Of a stretch of DNA of 18,500 bases, positions 7,564 through 16,434 are shown piece after piece. A program made the position numbers and the translations under genes. This DNA is from Oxalobacter sp. (GTDB lineage Bacteria; Pseudomonadota; Gammaproteobacteria; Burkholderiales; Burkholderiaceae_D): NCBI GenBank assembly GCA_012512465.1, contig JAAZED010000059.1, positions 1 through 18,500 on the forward strand. The letters run 5' to 3'. The notes under the pieces were generated by a model that saw only the letters and a list, made by a program, of their open reading frames with translations, was not told the origin of the DNA and did not search any database. Position 1 is the first letter of the stretch; each line of letters begins with the position of its first letter.

Positions 7564-8139
7564 TCAGACTGGCTGCAGACCGCCAAACGCCAGAATCTCA
7601 TCCAGATAATCCGGAAACTCTGACAGACTGTGATCACTGCCGTCGATGATAATCTGGCGTGCCTTTTCGTAATGCGCACACATTTGCCGGTAATCCAGTA
7701 ACTCATCTCCTGTTGCGGCAATCAGAAAATACCGCTCCGGCCGGGTGATCCTGCGCACCTGAAACCGGCGAAGCTCATCGGCATATTTTTCCCTGTCCAT
7801 TTCCCAATCTGCCAGCTCAAGCGTATCAGGCGGATTGTCCGTGCCTGCCTTGACATGCCAGGGATCAACCACCGGATTCAACAACACCGCCTTGCATCCG
7901 GTCCTTTCTGCCAGAAAAGTGGCATAGTACCCTCCCAGCGATGATCCGATCAATAAAATCCTGGCAGGATCATGTCCCTCCATCAGCTGGGATGCCAGTG
8001 AAACCGACGAAAAGGGCGACTCCGGGAGCTGCGGGCAAAAAAACCGGCCGGACAAACCCTGCCTGCTCATATAATCTGCTGCTGCCTGTGCCTTGAAAGA
8101 AGCGGGGGATGAGCGGAACCCATGGAGATACAAGATCAT
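7564..8139 (-). CDS. yqiA: YqiA-type alpha/beta-hydrolase (esterase)
   Basis: Small alpha/beta hydrolase of 191 residues, the usual size for the YqiA/UPF0227 family of short-chain esterases; the natural substrate is not known. The oxyanion region LYLHGFRSSP opens the protein. The nucleophile elbow is GSSLGG, with Ser67 as nucleophile. GDELLDY (144-150) holds the probable acid, and GSDHSLSEF the catalytic His170. The start ATG overlaps the mpl stop by four bases (8136-8139), so the two genes are likely translationally coupled. No signal peptide, so cytoplasmic. Its place between mpl and an RNB nuclease is a conserved neighbourhood in related bacteria, but it does not reveal the role. Confidence 0.88.
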   Translation of the reverse strand: MILYLHGFRSSPASFKAQAAADYMSRQGLSGRFFCPQLPESPFSSVSLASQLMEGHDPARILLIGSSLGGYYATFLAERTGCKAVLLNPVVDPWHVKAGTDNPPDTLELADWEMDREKYADELRRFQVRRITRPERYFLIAATGDELLDYRQMCAHYEKARQIIIDGSDHSLSEFPDYLDEILAFGGLQPV

Positions 8140-9539
8140 GGTGATACCGCTTTCGAATGAATCCTGTCGAGGATTTTCTGGTGCACATTGCCAAACCCGC
8201 CATTACTCATCACCAGAATATGATCGCCGGGCCGGACTGCTTTTACGATGCTTTCCACCATTTTCTCCAGATCATGATATGCCACCGCTTTTTCAGCCAG
8301 GGGCAAAAGCGCCTCGCCAAGATCCCAATCCAACGCATCTTTTCCGGATAATGCGCCATAGCCGAACACCAGATCGGCTTCCTTGAGGCTTTCCGGCAGG
8401 GCCTCTTTCATGGCACCCAGCTTCATGGTGTTGGAACGCGGTTCCAGCACGGCAATAATCCGGGCCTGATCGGAAGACGGTCCCACTTTCTTGCGCAAGC
8501 CTGCCACGGTGGTTGTAATGGCCGTCGGATGATGCGCGAAATCATCATATACCCGGATGCCGTGAGCCTCCCCGCGCAACTCCATTCTTCGCCTGACATT
8601 TTTGAAGCGCGAAAGCGAGGCAATCGCCACTTCAGGCACAATACCCACATGCCTGGCTGCGGCAATAGCGGCAAGCGCATTCAACCGGTTATGCTCCCCG
8701 GTCAATTCCCATGATACTGTTCCCTGTATTTCTCCATTAAACAGCACATCAAAAGTCAGCGCGTCACGTTCTTCAAAGGTCCAGCCATCCGGCATCGGCC
8801 CGCCAAACCAGACCTTTTCACTCCAGTATCCCTTCTCAAGAACCCGCGCTAAAGCCGGCTCGCGCGCATTGACAATCAGTTGCCCGTTTCCGGGAACCGT
8901 CCGGACAAAATGATGAAACTGGGTTTCTATGGCACCAATATCCGGAAAAATATCAGCATGGTCAAATTCCAGATTATTCAGGATGGCCGTTTTCGCATGA
9001 TAGTGGACAAATTTGCTGCGCTTGTCAAAAAAAGCCGTATCGTATTCGTCTGCTTCAATCACAAAAAACGAAGAGGGTCCGGCGTTGCCGCCAAGCCGGG
9101 CAGAAATGCCAAAATTGAAGGGAACCCCCCCAATCAGAAAGCCCGGCGCATAGCCGGCATCTTCCAACAGCCAGGCCAGCATGGCTGACGTTGTGGTCTT
9201 CCCGTGGGTTCCCGCCACCGCGAGAACCCATTTGTTCTGAAGAATATGCTGTCCAATCCACTCCGGCCCGGACATATAGGGCAGGCCACGATTCAGAATC
9301 GCTTCCATCAGGGGATTGCCGCGGGACACCACATTGCCGATAACGTACAGATCAGGATTGATATCCGTTTGGCCCGCATCATAGCCATGAATCAGCTCAA
9401 TACCCTGCTCCTGGAGCTGGGTGCTCATTGGCGGATAGACATTGGCATCACACCCCGTTACCTTGTGTCCGGCCGCCTTGGCCAGTACGGCCAGCCCCCC
9501 CATGAATGTGCCGCAAATACCCAGTATGTGAATATGCAT
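8136..9539 (-). CDS. mpl: UDP-MurNAc:L-Ala-gamma-D-Glu-meso-DAP ligase
   Basis: Murein peptide ligase: attaches recycled tripeptide L-Ala-gamma-D-Glu-meso-DAP to UDP-N-acetylmuramate in the cytoplasm, returning it to peptidoglycan synthesis. Mur-ligase family, 467 residues. The N-terminal motif MHIHILGICGTFMGG is diagnostic for Mpl against MurC. The ATP loop is VAGTHGKTTTSAM (108-120), followed by EADEYDTAF and the central EHNRLNALAA. The C-terminal domain has YDDFAHHPTAI and LEPRSNTMKLG. The frame is open farther upstream, but those residues are not conserved, so ATG at 9539 is chosen. It diverges from the gene at 9607 across a 67-base gap that must hold its promoter; TAGAAT is visible there but no good -35. 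Confidence 0.96.
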   Translation of the reverse strand: MHIHILGICGTFMGGLAVLAKAAGHKVTGCDANVYPPMSTQLQEQGIELIHGYDAGQTDINPDLYVIGNVVSRGNPLMEAILNRGLPYMSGPEWIGQHILQNKWVLAVAGTHGKTTTSAMLAWLLEDAGYAPGFLIGGVPFNFGISARLGGNAGPSSFFVIEADEYDTAFFDKRSKFVHYHAKTAILNNLEFDHADIFPDIGAIETQFHHFVRTVPGNGQLIVNAREPALARVLEKGYWSEKVWFGGPMPDGWTFEERDALTFDVLFNGEIQGTVSWELTGEHNRLNALAAIAAARHVGIVPEVAIASLSRFKNVRRRMELRGEAHGIRVYDDFAHHPTAITTTVAGLRKKVGPSSDQARIIAVLEPRSNTMKLGAMKEALPESLKEADLVFGYGALSGKDALDWDLGEALLPLAEKAVAYHDLEKMVESIVKAVRPGDHILVMSNGGFGNVHQKILDRIHSKAVSP

Positions 9540-9606
9540 GATGTCATTGTGATTTTTATTAAACCTGAAGATTCTACCCGACTCGCACCATTTTGCGTTC
9601 CAGAGT

Positions 9607-10227
9607 ATGATAATCGCCATGACAAATGATCGCAGAACAGACTGGAACGACATACGCGGCGAGATCGCGATCGCCGCAGCCCGCCTGATTGCCGAAGAAG
9701 GCGCCACCTATGAAATGGCCAAGAAAAGGGCTGCGAGACAAATACTTGGAGATAACAGAATTAACGGGAATTTTCTGCCAGATAATAGCGAGATAGAAGA
9801 AGAAGTTAGAATTTATCACAACATTTTCATGGCAGACACCCAACCGGCACGGCTTTTGTTCCTGCGCAAAACCGCTTTGCATATGATGCAGGAACTGGCA
9901 CAATTCCAACCACACCTGACAGGTGCGGTATTAAATGGCACAGCAAGCGAGCACAGCGATATTCATTTGCAGCTTTTTGCCGAAAGCGCCAAAGATGTTG
10001 AAATTCATCTTTTAAACAAAAATATCGACATTTCAGTTACAGAAGCCGAAAGTTACCGACAGAAAGCGCGAGCTGAGGAAACTATTCATTTTTACCATGA
10101 GGGCGAAATCTTTCATCTCGCTGTGTACAATCCGGACGACATGCGCAAAATGGTCAAAACCACGGATTCACAAGCGGAAAGAGCCGATATCACCCGATTG
10201 AAACAACTCATCGAACAGCAGGAATAG
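9607..10227 (+). CDS. Conserved protein with nucleotidyltransferase-like motif, role unknown
   Basis: I cannot name a function. The 206-residue product has a charged, mostly helical N-terminal ~100 residues (IAAARLIAEEGATYEMAKKRAARQ). A segment follows, LNGTASEHSDIHLQLFAE (about 109-126), that resembles the GSxxxxxSDIDL motif of small nucleotidyltransferases. The second acid of the usual Asp-x-Asp pair is His here (SDIH), so catalysis is doubtful. From memory, similar proteins sit divergent to mpl in other Burkholderiales, sometimes mislabelled as a Mur ligase; nothing here resembles a Mur ligase. Start is ATG 9607, or ATG 9619 (MTNDRRTD); neither has a clear ribosome site. The middle of the gene is more AT-rich than its neighbours. 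No signal peptide or membrane span. Confidence 0.72.
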   Translation: MIIAMTNDRRTDWNDIRGEIAIAAARLIAEEGATYEMAKKRAARQILGDNRINGNFLPDNSEIEEEVRIYHNIFMADTQPARLLFLRKTALHMMQELAQFQPHLTGAVLNGTASEHSDIHLQLFAESAKDVEIHLLNKNIDISVTEAESYRQKARAEETIHFYHEGEIFHLAVYNPDDMRKMVKTTDSQAERADITRLKQLIEQQE

Positions 10228-10343
10228 CGGCATTCGGCAGATTAATCAGGACAGCTCTGGTAAACTAGCTTCTTTTTCTTGCCAGTTACTGCTTTTTAGC
10301 GGCAAAATGCAATCAGATCCAAAATAAATAACAAACGGTACAC

Positions 10344-10778
10344 ATGGCTAAACATATTCTTATGCTCAATGGTCCGAATCTGAATCTTCTTGGCACAAGA
10401 GAGCCGGAAGTGTACGGCAAGACCACACTGAAAGATATCGAGGCTGCCGCCCATGATCTCGTCACACGGGCAGGCGGACGTTTCTCCAGCTTCCAGAGCA
10501 ATCATGAAGGGGCGCTGATTGACCGCATTCAGACGGCCCGCACCGAAGGCGTAGAAGCCATCGTCATCAATCCCGGCGGCCTGACCCATACCAGCGTTGC
10601 CCTGCGCGATGCACTGTCAGGTGTAGCCATCCCATTTTATGAGGTACACATATCCAATATCCACCAACGTGAATCTTTTCGTCACCACTCCTACCTCTCC
10701 GCTATTGCAAAAGGTGTAATATGCGGGTTTGGTATGGATGGCTACCGCATGGCAATTGAATTTGCCCTCAATAACTGA
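10344..10778 (+). CDS. aroQ: Type II 3-dehydroquinate dehydratase
   Basis: Converts 3-dehydroquinate to 3-dehydroshikimate, the step before AroE. A dodecameric, cytoplasmic type II enzyme; 144 residues, normal. The motif [21 protein letters not shown] contains the lid Arg19 and catalytic Tyr24. [28 protein letters not shown], and [16 protein letters not shown] with His102 complete the active site. It begins the aroQ-accB-accC-prmA run; a 116-base gap upstream should hold the promoter, but I see no convincing hexamer pair there. It ends 31 bases before accB. Confidence 0.97.
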   Translation: MAKHILMLNGPNLNLLGTREPEVYGKTTLKDIEAAAHDLVTRAGGRFSSFQSNHEGALIDRIQTARTEGVEAIVINPGGLTHTSVALRDALSGVAIPFYEVHISNIHQRESFRHHSYLSAIAKGVICGFGMDGYRMAIEFALNN

Positions 10779-10809
10779 ATTTTCTTTTCTCGTATTTTCT
10801 GGATTTCTT

Positions 10810-11280
10810 ATGGATCTTCGTAAACTTAAAACCCTGATTGACCTTGTTGCCGAGTCACAGATTGCCGAACTTGAGGTAACAGAAGGCGACAGCCAGGTAC
10901 GTATTGTCAAAAATGCCCCCGCGCCGGCACCCATATTGATGCAGCCGCAAGCCATGCCGCAATATGGGCCCAATGTTGCGCTACCACCGGCAACTGCAGC
11001 TCCTGCGGCGGCACCGGCAGAAGCTGCAGCACCAGCCGAACCACAGGGTCATGTGGTCAAATCTCCGATGGTGGGTACCTTCTACGCGGCATCCGCTCCA
11101 GGTAATCCCCCCTTTGTTGAAGTGGGTGCAACCGTCAGACAGGGAGATACCCTCTGTATTATCGAAGCGATGAAACTGTTAAATGAAATCGAAGCAGATG
11201 TTTCCGGTGTCATCAAGCAAATACTGGTAGAAAACGGGCATCCCGTCGAATATGCCCAGCCGCTTTTTATCATAGGATAA
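10810..11280 (+). CDS. accB: Biotin carboxyl carrier protein of acetyl-CoA carboxylase
   Basis: Carries carboxybiotin between the AccC and AccDA sites in fatty acid synthesis. 156 residues. A short N-terminal domain ([16 protein letters not shown]) is followed by a flexible Ala/Pro-rich linker at about 36-79. The biotinyl domain starts at [10 protein letters not shown] and carries the biotin-accepting Lys122 in [17 protein letters not shown] (94-102) is the 'thumb' of this carrier type. The frame is open upstream to 10729, but ATG 10810 gives the conserved N-terminus; the pyrimidine-rich gap before it lacks a clear Shine-Dalgarno. accC follows after 62 bases. Confidence 0.97.
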   Translation: MDLRKLKTLIDLVAESQIAELEVTEGDSQVRIVKNAPAPAPILMQPQAMPQYGPNVALPPATAAPAAAPAEAAAPAEPQGHVVKSPMVGTFYAASAPGNPPFVEVGATVRQGDTLCIIEAMKLLNEIEADVSGVIKQILVENGHPVEYAQPLFIIG

Positions 11281-11324
11281 ATCAGGGGCCAGCCCTCACC
11301 TATCCTTCTTTATCTTTTTGATTT

Positions 11325-11338
11325 TCAGGATGTCCTGA
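11325..11338 (+). promoter_or_regulatory. Palindrome overlapping the accC ribosome site
   Basis: TCAGGATGTCCTGA is a perfect inverted repeat five bases before the accC ATG, and its left arm includes the only Shine-Dalgarno-like AGGA of accC. As a small hairpin it could mask the ribosome site and set the AccB:AccC ratio. The fold is short (five pairs, four-base loop), so the effect is inferred only. Confidence 0.3.
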
Positions 11339-11342
11339 CACT

Positions 11343-12704
11343 ATGTTTGAAAAAATTCTGATTGCCAATCGCGGGGAGATTGCATTGCGTATCCAGCGTG
11401 CATGCCGTGAGATGGGCATTAAAACCGTGGTGGTTCACTCCGAGGTCGACAGGGAAGCAAAATATGTCCGACTGGCCGATGAATCAGTCTGCATCGGACC
11501 GGCACCGTCTGCCGCCAGCTACCTGAATATGCCGGCCATCATCAGTGCCGCGGAAGTCACGGATGCAGAAGCGATTCATCCGGGTTATGGTTTCCTGGCT
11601 GAAAACGCCGATTTTGCCGAGCGGGTTGAACAATCCGGCTTTGTTTTCATTGGCCCGTCACCCGAATCCATCCGGCTAATGGGTGATAAGGTTTCTGCCA
11701 AACAGGCCATGATCAAAACCGGTGTGCCCTGTGTCCCCGGGTCGGAAGGTGCGCTTTCTGATGATTCAAAAGAAATCATTCATACCGCACGAAAAATCGG
11801 CTACCCGGTCATTATCAAGGCTTCCGGCGGTGGTGGCGGGCGCGGTATGCGGGTTGTTCATACCGAGGCTGCGCTGCTGAACGCCGTGACCATGACCAAG
11901 GCAGAAGCCGGAACCGCTTTTGGCAATCCGGAAGTCTATATGGAAAAATTCCTGGAAAACCCGCGCCATATTGAAGTCCAGGTACTGGCAGACCAGTTCA
12001 AAAATGCCATCTGGCTGGGTGAGCGCGACTGCTCCATGCAGCGCCGCCACCAGAAAGTCATTGAGGAAGCGCCTGCACCGGATATCCCGAGGCGCCTGAT
12101 AGAAAGGATCGGGGAGCGCTGTGTGGATGCCTGCCGCAAACTGGCCTTCAGGGGCGCTGGCACGTTTGAATTCCTCTATGAAAAGGGTGAGTTTTATTTT
12201 ATTGAAATGAATACCCGCGTTCAGGTTGAGCATCCCGTAACGGAAATGATTACGGGCATCGATATTATTCAGGAACAGATCCGCATTGCTGCGGGTGAAA
12301 AGCTGCGCTACCGTCAGCGGGACATCAAACTGACCGGCCATGCGATCGAGTGCCGCATCAATGCGGAAGACCCTTACAAATTCACTCCCTCTCCAGGTAA
12401 AGTCACCGCATGGCACGTTCCAGGGGGACCAGGCATCCGTGTGGATTCCCATGTCTATGCCGGCTATACCGTTCCCCCCAATTATGATTCCATGATCGGC
12501 AAGATCATTTCCTATGGTGAGACACGGGAACAGGCGATCCGGCGTATGCAGGTTGGCCTCTCGGAAATGGTGGTGGAAGGCATTCAGACCAATATTGATC
12601 TTCATCGTAACCTGATGTCCGATGCCTGCTTCATTCAGGGAGGGACCAATATCCATTATCTGGAGCAAAAACTGGGCGACATGTTCCAGGATAAACAGAA
12701 ATAA
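11343..12704 (+). CDS. accC: Biotin carboxylase subunit of acetyl-CoA carboxylase
   Basis: Carboxylates biotin on AccB with ATP and bicarbonate. 453 residues, normal. Order: N-terminal biotin-carboxylase domain ([17 protein letters not shown]), the ATP-grasp glycine loop [14 protein letters not shown] (157-170), the HIEVQVLAD strand, [19 protein letters not shown], and the active-site motif [14 protein letters not shown] (288-301) with Glu288, Asn290, Arg292 and Glu296. The C-terminal domain has [13 protein letters not shown] and the FTPSPGK box. ATG 11343 is preceded by AGGAT at a rather long distance. It is cotranscribed with accB, as in most proteobacteria. A large open frame on the opposite strand is a shadow of this gene. 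Confidence 0.98.
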   Translation: MFEKILIANRGEIALRIQRACREMGIKTVVVHSEVDREAKYVRLADESVCIGPAPSAASYLNMPAIISAAEVTDAEAIHPGYGFLAENADFAERVEQSGFVFIGPSPESIRLMGDKVSAKQAMIKTGVPCVPGSEGALSDDSKEIIHTARKIGYPVIIKASGGGGGRGMRVVHTEAALLNAVTMTKAEAGTAFGNPEVYMEKFLENPRHIEVQVLADQFKNAIWLGERDCSMQRRHQKVIEEAPAPDIPRRLIERIGERCVDACRKLAFRGAGTFEFLYEKGEFYFIEMNTRVQVEHPVTEMITGIDIIQEQIRIAAGEKLRYRQRDIKLTGHAIECRINAEDPYKFTPSPGKVTAWHVPGGPGIRVDSHVYAGYTVPPNYDSMIGKIISYGETREQAIRRMQVGLSEMVVEGIQTNIDLHRNLMSDACFIQGGTNIHYLEQKLGDMFQDKQK

Positions 12705-12741
12705 TCAGGAATAATCGTATTCCCCTCATCAGGAGCCGTAT

Positions 12742-13665
12742 GTGATCTGGAATGAAGTGGTACTGGAAGTCGATTACACGCAAACGGTCCTTTTTTCGGA
12801 TGCATTGCTGGCTGCCGGCGCCATGGCGGTGACTGTTGAGGACGCCAATGAAGGAACCGATGCCGAGCGCCCGATATTTGGCGAGCCCGGCGCTGACAGT
12901 GAAGAGCATGTATGGCAGCGCAGCCGTGTTATCGCCCTGATTTCTGCCGATACCGATACAAACGCCATTATTTCTCTTGCCGCAGGTGAAAGCGGCATGG
13001 AGACTCCGCCACCTTTCCTGGTACGGGAAGTCCCGCAAAAGGACTGGGTGCGTGAGACACAGGCCCAATTTGACCCCATTCATATCGGGAAAAACATCTG
13101 GGTTGTTCCCAGCTGGCACGAAACACCCACCAGCAACGGCATTGTGCTTGAGCTTGATCCCGGCCTGGCATTCGGCACCGGCAGCCATCCCACAACGCGC
13201 CTGTGCCTGGAGTGGCTGGAAGAAAATGTCAGCCCGGGGCAATCTGTGCTCGACTATGGCTGTGGTTCCGGTATCCTTGCCATTGCCGCTTTCAAACTGG
13301 GAGCCGCAGCTGTAGACGGTGTGGATATTGATCAGCAGGCCGTTATCACCGCGGGTGAAAACGCCGCTGAAAACCAGTGCGATATTGCGTTTTACCTTCC
13401 AGGAAACTATCCGGGAGAGGCAGAAAACCGCCAGTACGATATTGTTGTTGCCAATATCCTGTCAGGCCCCTTGCAGCAACTGGCACAAACGATTGCCTCC
13501 CGTTTGAAACCCGGCGGAAAGCTGGTGCTCTCCGGCATTCTGGACTGGCAGGAAAAAGACGTCATTTCCGCCTATTCTCCCTGGCTGGCTTTATCCCCCT
13601 ATCATTACCTGGATGGCTGGGTGGCGCTGTCCGGTACGCTTGCTGAAAAGGAAAAGCAGGCATGA
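12742..13665 (+). CDS. prmA: Ribosomal protein L11 methyltransferase
   Basis: Trimethylates ribosomal protein L11 using S-adenosylmethionine. 307 residues, normal. The N-terminal recognition domain begins IWNEVVLEVD, typical of PrmA. The linker GIVLELDPGLAFGTGSHPTTRLC (133-155) precedes the SAM-binding motif LDYGCGSGILAIAA (170-183); acidic GVDID (193-197) and VVANIL (235-240, the PrmA form of the NPPY-like motif) follow. The start is GTG at 12742: AGGAG lies seven bases upstream, and the overlapping ATG at 12740 meets a stop at once. It follows accC by 37 bases and overlaps the next gene by four bases (ATGA). Confidence 0.97.
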   Translation: MIWNEVVLEVDYTQTVLFSDALLAAGAMAVTVEDANEGTDAERPIFGEPGADSEEHVWQRSRVIALISADTDTNAIISLAAGESGMETPPPFLVREVPQKDWVRETQAQFDPIHIGKNIWVVPSWHETPTSNGIVLELDPGLAFGTGSHPTTRLCLEWLEENVSPGQSVLDYGCGSGILAIAAFKLGAAAVDGVDIDQQAVITAGENAAENQCDIAFYLPGNYPGEAENRQYDIVVANILSGPLQQLAQTIASRLKPGGKLVLSGILDWQEKDVISAYSPWLALSPYHYLDGWVALSGTLAEKEKQA

Positions 13666-15047
13666 TTCTGGTTACCAAATGCCCCCATTGCCAGACAACA
13701 TTCAGGGTCACGGAAGACCAGTTGAAACTCTATGAAGGTGCTGTACGCTGCGGCGTTTGCCAGCAGATTTTCAACGGAACCGATCATCTTCAGACAGAGC
13801 CTCCTGTCCTGACAGACAAGCCAGCTGCTGTCGAAAAAAAGAAAGCCGCGCCTGCTGCACCGAAAAGCTCACCGGCAACGCCGCAGGATACCCCGGCTAA
13901 AAAAGCTGTCGTACCAAACAAGCCTGTACCAAAACCCGCCCCACCACAACCCAGGCACGAGGCGGATGATATTACGCTCTCGCTTGCTGATGAGGATATC
14001 AATGCCTCATCTTCTGAAAGCGAAGCGCTTTTTGATGCCCTGGAGGAAGAACTCTCCACGATCTCGCTGGAACTGGGACAGGTAACGGGACAGCTTTTCG
14101 GCAATGAACTGGAAGAAATGCCGGAGATCGAAGAAGAGGAACCTGACGCGTTAACACCGGAACAGCCTGTTACGATCAATGAGATCGTCAGTGATGAAGC
14201 CGTCTATACGAAACCGCCAGCACCTGCAGCCACCACCCGTTTTGGCAATCTCTCCCCATATCCCGATCTGGGCGCGCCGGCGAAAAATACGGTTTATTCC
14301 ACAGCGCCCCGACTGGATGATGTCGCAGAAGTCGCGCCATCCACGTCTATTGAAGCGGAAGTGGTAGAGCCGGATGATCCTGCCATATTGCGCCACCAGC
14401 GTTCCCAGCGTCTTTCTTCGCAAAACCGGGAGTTTGATCCATTGATGGACACCGCTGACAGCCATCATGCCGCTTTTTTTGAACTGGCAGAAGAAGATGA
14501 CACAGATGATAATCTGTACAATGAACCCAGCTTCGTAACGAAAGGGCGCAGGAAAAAACGAACCGGGCTTTTCTCGGGCACCTTTGTCACTCTGGCAACC
14601 ATTGCGCTGTTGGGCGCACTTGGTGTGCAGTGCCTGTACATGTTTTCTGACCGTATCGTCGTATGGTGGCCTCCGGCCGAATCCGCCGTGGCAAAGGCCT
14701 GCGACATGTTTGCCTGCCCGAGGCGACTGGAAACCCGCATTTCATCCCTGTCAATCGAATCCAGTGAATTACAGGTGATCCCGGAGCTGGGCGACCGGTA
14801 TACGCTTTCACTCCTTGTCAGAAACAGCGGCTCATCGTACCAGTCATGGCCGCATATTGAGCTGACACTGATGGATCAGGGCAAAAAACCGGTTGTCCGG
14901 CGCGCCTTTTCCCCGGCCAACTATCTGCCGGATGCCAACCGCATTATCAGGGGCATTCCGCCTTATTCAGAAGAATCCGTCAAGCTCTATCTTGAAATGA
15001 AAACCGAATTCAATGCGGATTACCGTATTGCCCTTTTTTATCCTTAA
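13662..15047 (+). CDS. Zinc-ribbon and DUF3426 membrane protein
   Basis: Protein of 461 residues of the zinc-ribbon/DUF3426 type found next to prmA in many betaproteobacteria; function unknown. The N-terminus is an MJ0042-type zinc ribbon with Cys7, Cys10, Cys30 and Cys33 (KCPHC...RCGVC). A long low-complexity region follows, Lys/Ala/Pro-rich at about 50-90 and strongly acidic at about 90-290. One membrane span (about 302-327) comes after a basic patch KGRRKKR, so the ribbon side should be cytoplasmic and the C-terminal ~130 residues (DUF3426) periplasmic. ATG 13662 overlaps the prmA stop by four bases. The C-terminal domain is beta-rich (YTLSLLVRNSGSSYQSWPHI). No enzyme motif is seen. Confidence 0.85.
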   Translation: MILVTKCPHCQTTFRVTEDQLKLYEGAVRCGVCQQIFNGTDHLQTEPPVLTDKPAAVEKKKAAPAAPKSSPATPQDTPAKKAVVPNKPVPKPAPPQPRHEADDITLSLADEDINASSSESEALFDALEEELSTISLELGQVTGQLFGNELEEMPEIEEEEPDALTPEQPVTINEIVSDEAVYTKPPAPAATTRFGNLSPYPDLGAPAKNTVYSTAPRLDDVAEVAPSTSIEAEVVEPDDPAILRHQRSQRLSSQNREFDPLMDTADSHHAAFFELAEEDDTDDNLYNEPSFVTKGRRKKRTGLFSGTFVTLATIALLGALGVQCLYMFSDRIVVWWPPAESAVAKACDMFACPRRLETRISSLSIESSELQVIPELGDRYTLSLLVRNSGSSYQSWPHIELTLMDQGKKPVVRRAFSPANYLPDANRIIRGIPPYSEESVKLYLEMKTEFNADYRIALFYP

Positions 15048-15059
15048 CACCTTACCACT

Positions 15060-15995
15060 ATGTCCTCCTTAATCTGCGGCTCACTTGCTTACGACACGAT
15101 CATGGCTTTTCCTGATCGTTTTTCCGAATCCATCCTGGCAGACCAGTTGCATAACATCAATGTCTGTTTTCTGGTGCCATCCATGCGCCGGGAATTTGGC
15201 GGCTGTGCGGGCAATATTGCCTACAGCCTGAAAATGCTGGGCGGCAATCCGCTGATCATGGCAACAATCGGCACTGACGGCGAACCCTACCTGGAACGGC
15301 TGGCCGAGCTGGATATTTCGCGGCGTCATGTCACGACGGTCAAAAAAACCTTCACGGCACAGGCCTTTATCACCACAGACCAGAACAACAACCAGATCAC
15401 GGCATTTCACCCGGGCGCCATGTCTTTTTCCCACCAGAACAAGGTGGCTGACATTACAGAAAATATTGAGCTGGCAATTGTGGCACCGGACGGGCGTGAT
15501 GGCATGCTGCAAAATGCCGAAGATTGCGCGGCAAAAGGCATTGCGTTCATCTTCGACCCGGGCCAGGGTCTGCCGATGTTTTCCAAAGACGAGTTACGCC
15601 GCTTTATTGAACAGGCAACCTATGTTGCCGTCAATGATTATGAGGCGGCCATGCTGATGCAGGAAACCGGCTGGACGGAAAAAGAAATCGCCTCCCGGGT
15701 AAAAGCACTCATCGTCACGCTGGGGGAACGGGGCGCTGAAATCTATGCCGAGGGAGAAAAAATTGTCATCCCCTGCGTCGAGGCGGGAAAAACGATTGAT
15801 CCGACCGGCTGCGGGGACGCCTTTAGAGCAGGGTTGATCTATGGGCTGACCAATAACAAGGACCTGGCAACCTGCGGTCGGCTGGGCAGCCTGATGGGCG
15901 CAATCAAGATCGCGCATCAGGGGCCGCAAGCACACTCACTGACAGCCGCCGAGATTGCCGATCGCTTTGAAAAAGAGTTTGGTTACCGGTACTAG
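15060..15995 (+). CDS. PfkB-family carbohydrate/nucleoside kinase
   Basis: Ribokinase-like sugar or nucleoside kinase of 311 residues. The first PfkB signature FGGCAGNIAYSLKMLGG is at 46-62. The second, DPTGCGDAFRAGLIYGL (247-263), contains the catalytic base Asp253 and the anion-hole glycines. GTDGEPYLERL and VTLGERGAEIY are also typical. The substrate cannot be told from sequence; from memory, relatives in the same position are labelled adenosine or carbohydrate kinase. It starts 12 bases after the DUF3426 gene and closes the aroQ-acc-prmA run, before a strong hairpin. No ribosome site is obvious. Cytoplasmic. Confidence 0.88.
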   Translation: MSSLICGSLAYDTIMAFPDRFSESILADQLHNINVCFLVPSMRREFGGCAGNIAYSLKMLGGNPLIMATIGTDGEPYLERLAELDISRRHVTTVKKTFTAQAFITTDQNNNQITAFHPGAMSFSHQNKVADITENIELAIVAPDGRDGMLQNAEDCAAKGIAFIFDPGQGLPMFSKDELRRFIEQATYVAVNDYEAAMLMQETGWTEKEIASRVKALIVTLGERGAEIYAEGEKIVIPCVEAGKTIDPTGCGDAFRAGLIYGLTNNKDLATCGRLGSLMGAIKIAHQGPQAHSLTAAEIADRFEKEFGYRY

Positions 15996-16022
15996 GCCCA
16001 GCCTGTGGCAACACCAATGACA

Positions 16023-16055
16023 AATGCACACCTTGTTTAAAACAGGGTGTGCATT
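16023..16055. terminator. Strong hairpin between convergent genes, likely bidirectional terminator
   Basis: A perfect 10-base inverted repeat (AATGCACACC / GGTGTGCATT), extended inward by several pairs, lies between the pfkB-family gene and rpsT, which converge. The hairpin is very stable, but neither side has a long T-run (TT on the plus strand, TTTG on the minus), so termination may be weak or factor-assisted. Position and symmetry support use by both transcripts. Confidence 0.6.
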
Positions 16056-16074
16056 CAGACGATATCCAGATGGA

Positions 16075-16353
16075 TTAAGCGGCTTCTTTTTGAGAAAGCG
16101 CTTTCAAGGCAGCAGCAAGACGACTTTTATGACGGGCAGCCTTGTTCTTGTGAATCCGTTTCTTGTCTGCGATACGATCAATGATTGAAACGGTTTTTGA
16201 GAATACTGCGGTTGCAGCTTCCTTGTCACCTGCTTCAATTGCCTTTTTGACAGACTTGATTGCCGTACGCAGTGAAGAACGCTGGCTGGAATTGTGTGCA
16301 TTCCTTTTCACTGCCTGACGAGCACGTTTGCGTGCCTGCGCGGTATTTGCCAT
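16075..16353 (-). CDS. rpsT: 30S ribosomal protein S20
   Basis: Small-subunit protein S20, binding 16S rRNA. 92 residues, very basic and helical, with the usual start [18 protein letters not shown] and the [20 protein letters not shown] segment. ATG at 16353 is preceded by AGGAT at 16362-16366 on the minus strand. It is monocistronic, with its own promoter 82 bases upstream and a hairpin after it. S20 represses its own translation in E. coli; the leader here has short alternative hairpins that could serve a similar end (inference). Confidence 0.98.
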   Translation of the reverse strand: MANTAQARKRARQAVKRNAHNSSQRSSLRTAIKSVKKAIEAGDKEAATAVFSKTVSIIDRIADKKRIHKNKAARHKSRLAAALKALSQKEAA

Positions 16354-16434
16354 AGTAAAAAATCCTAAAAACCTGTTAAAAATGCGCCCGCATCCAACTC
16401 AAATTGCGGCGCAAAAAATTTTGCGTAGCTTTAT

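Noticed and set aside
10279..10305. TTGCC...GGCAA inverted repeat upstream of aroQ as terminator or promoter
   Set aside because: Only five outer pairs with a large bulge, no T-run after it, and TTGCCA has no good -10 at the right distance.
11766..12668. 300-codon frame antisense to accC
   Set aside because: Fully inside accC on the other strand; accC has all catalytic motifs. Long antisense frames are common opposite such genes.
12631..13242. 203-codon frame antisense to the accC end and prmA
   Set aside because: Shadow of prmA, whose GTG start has a strong AGGAG and whose motifs are complete.
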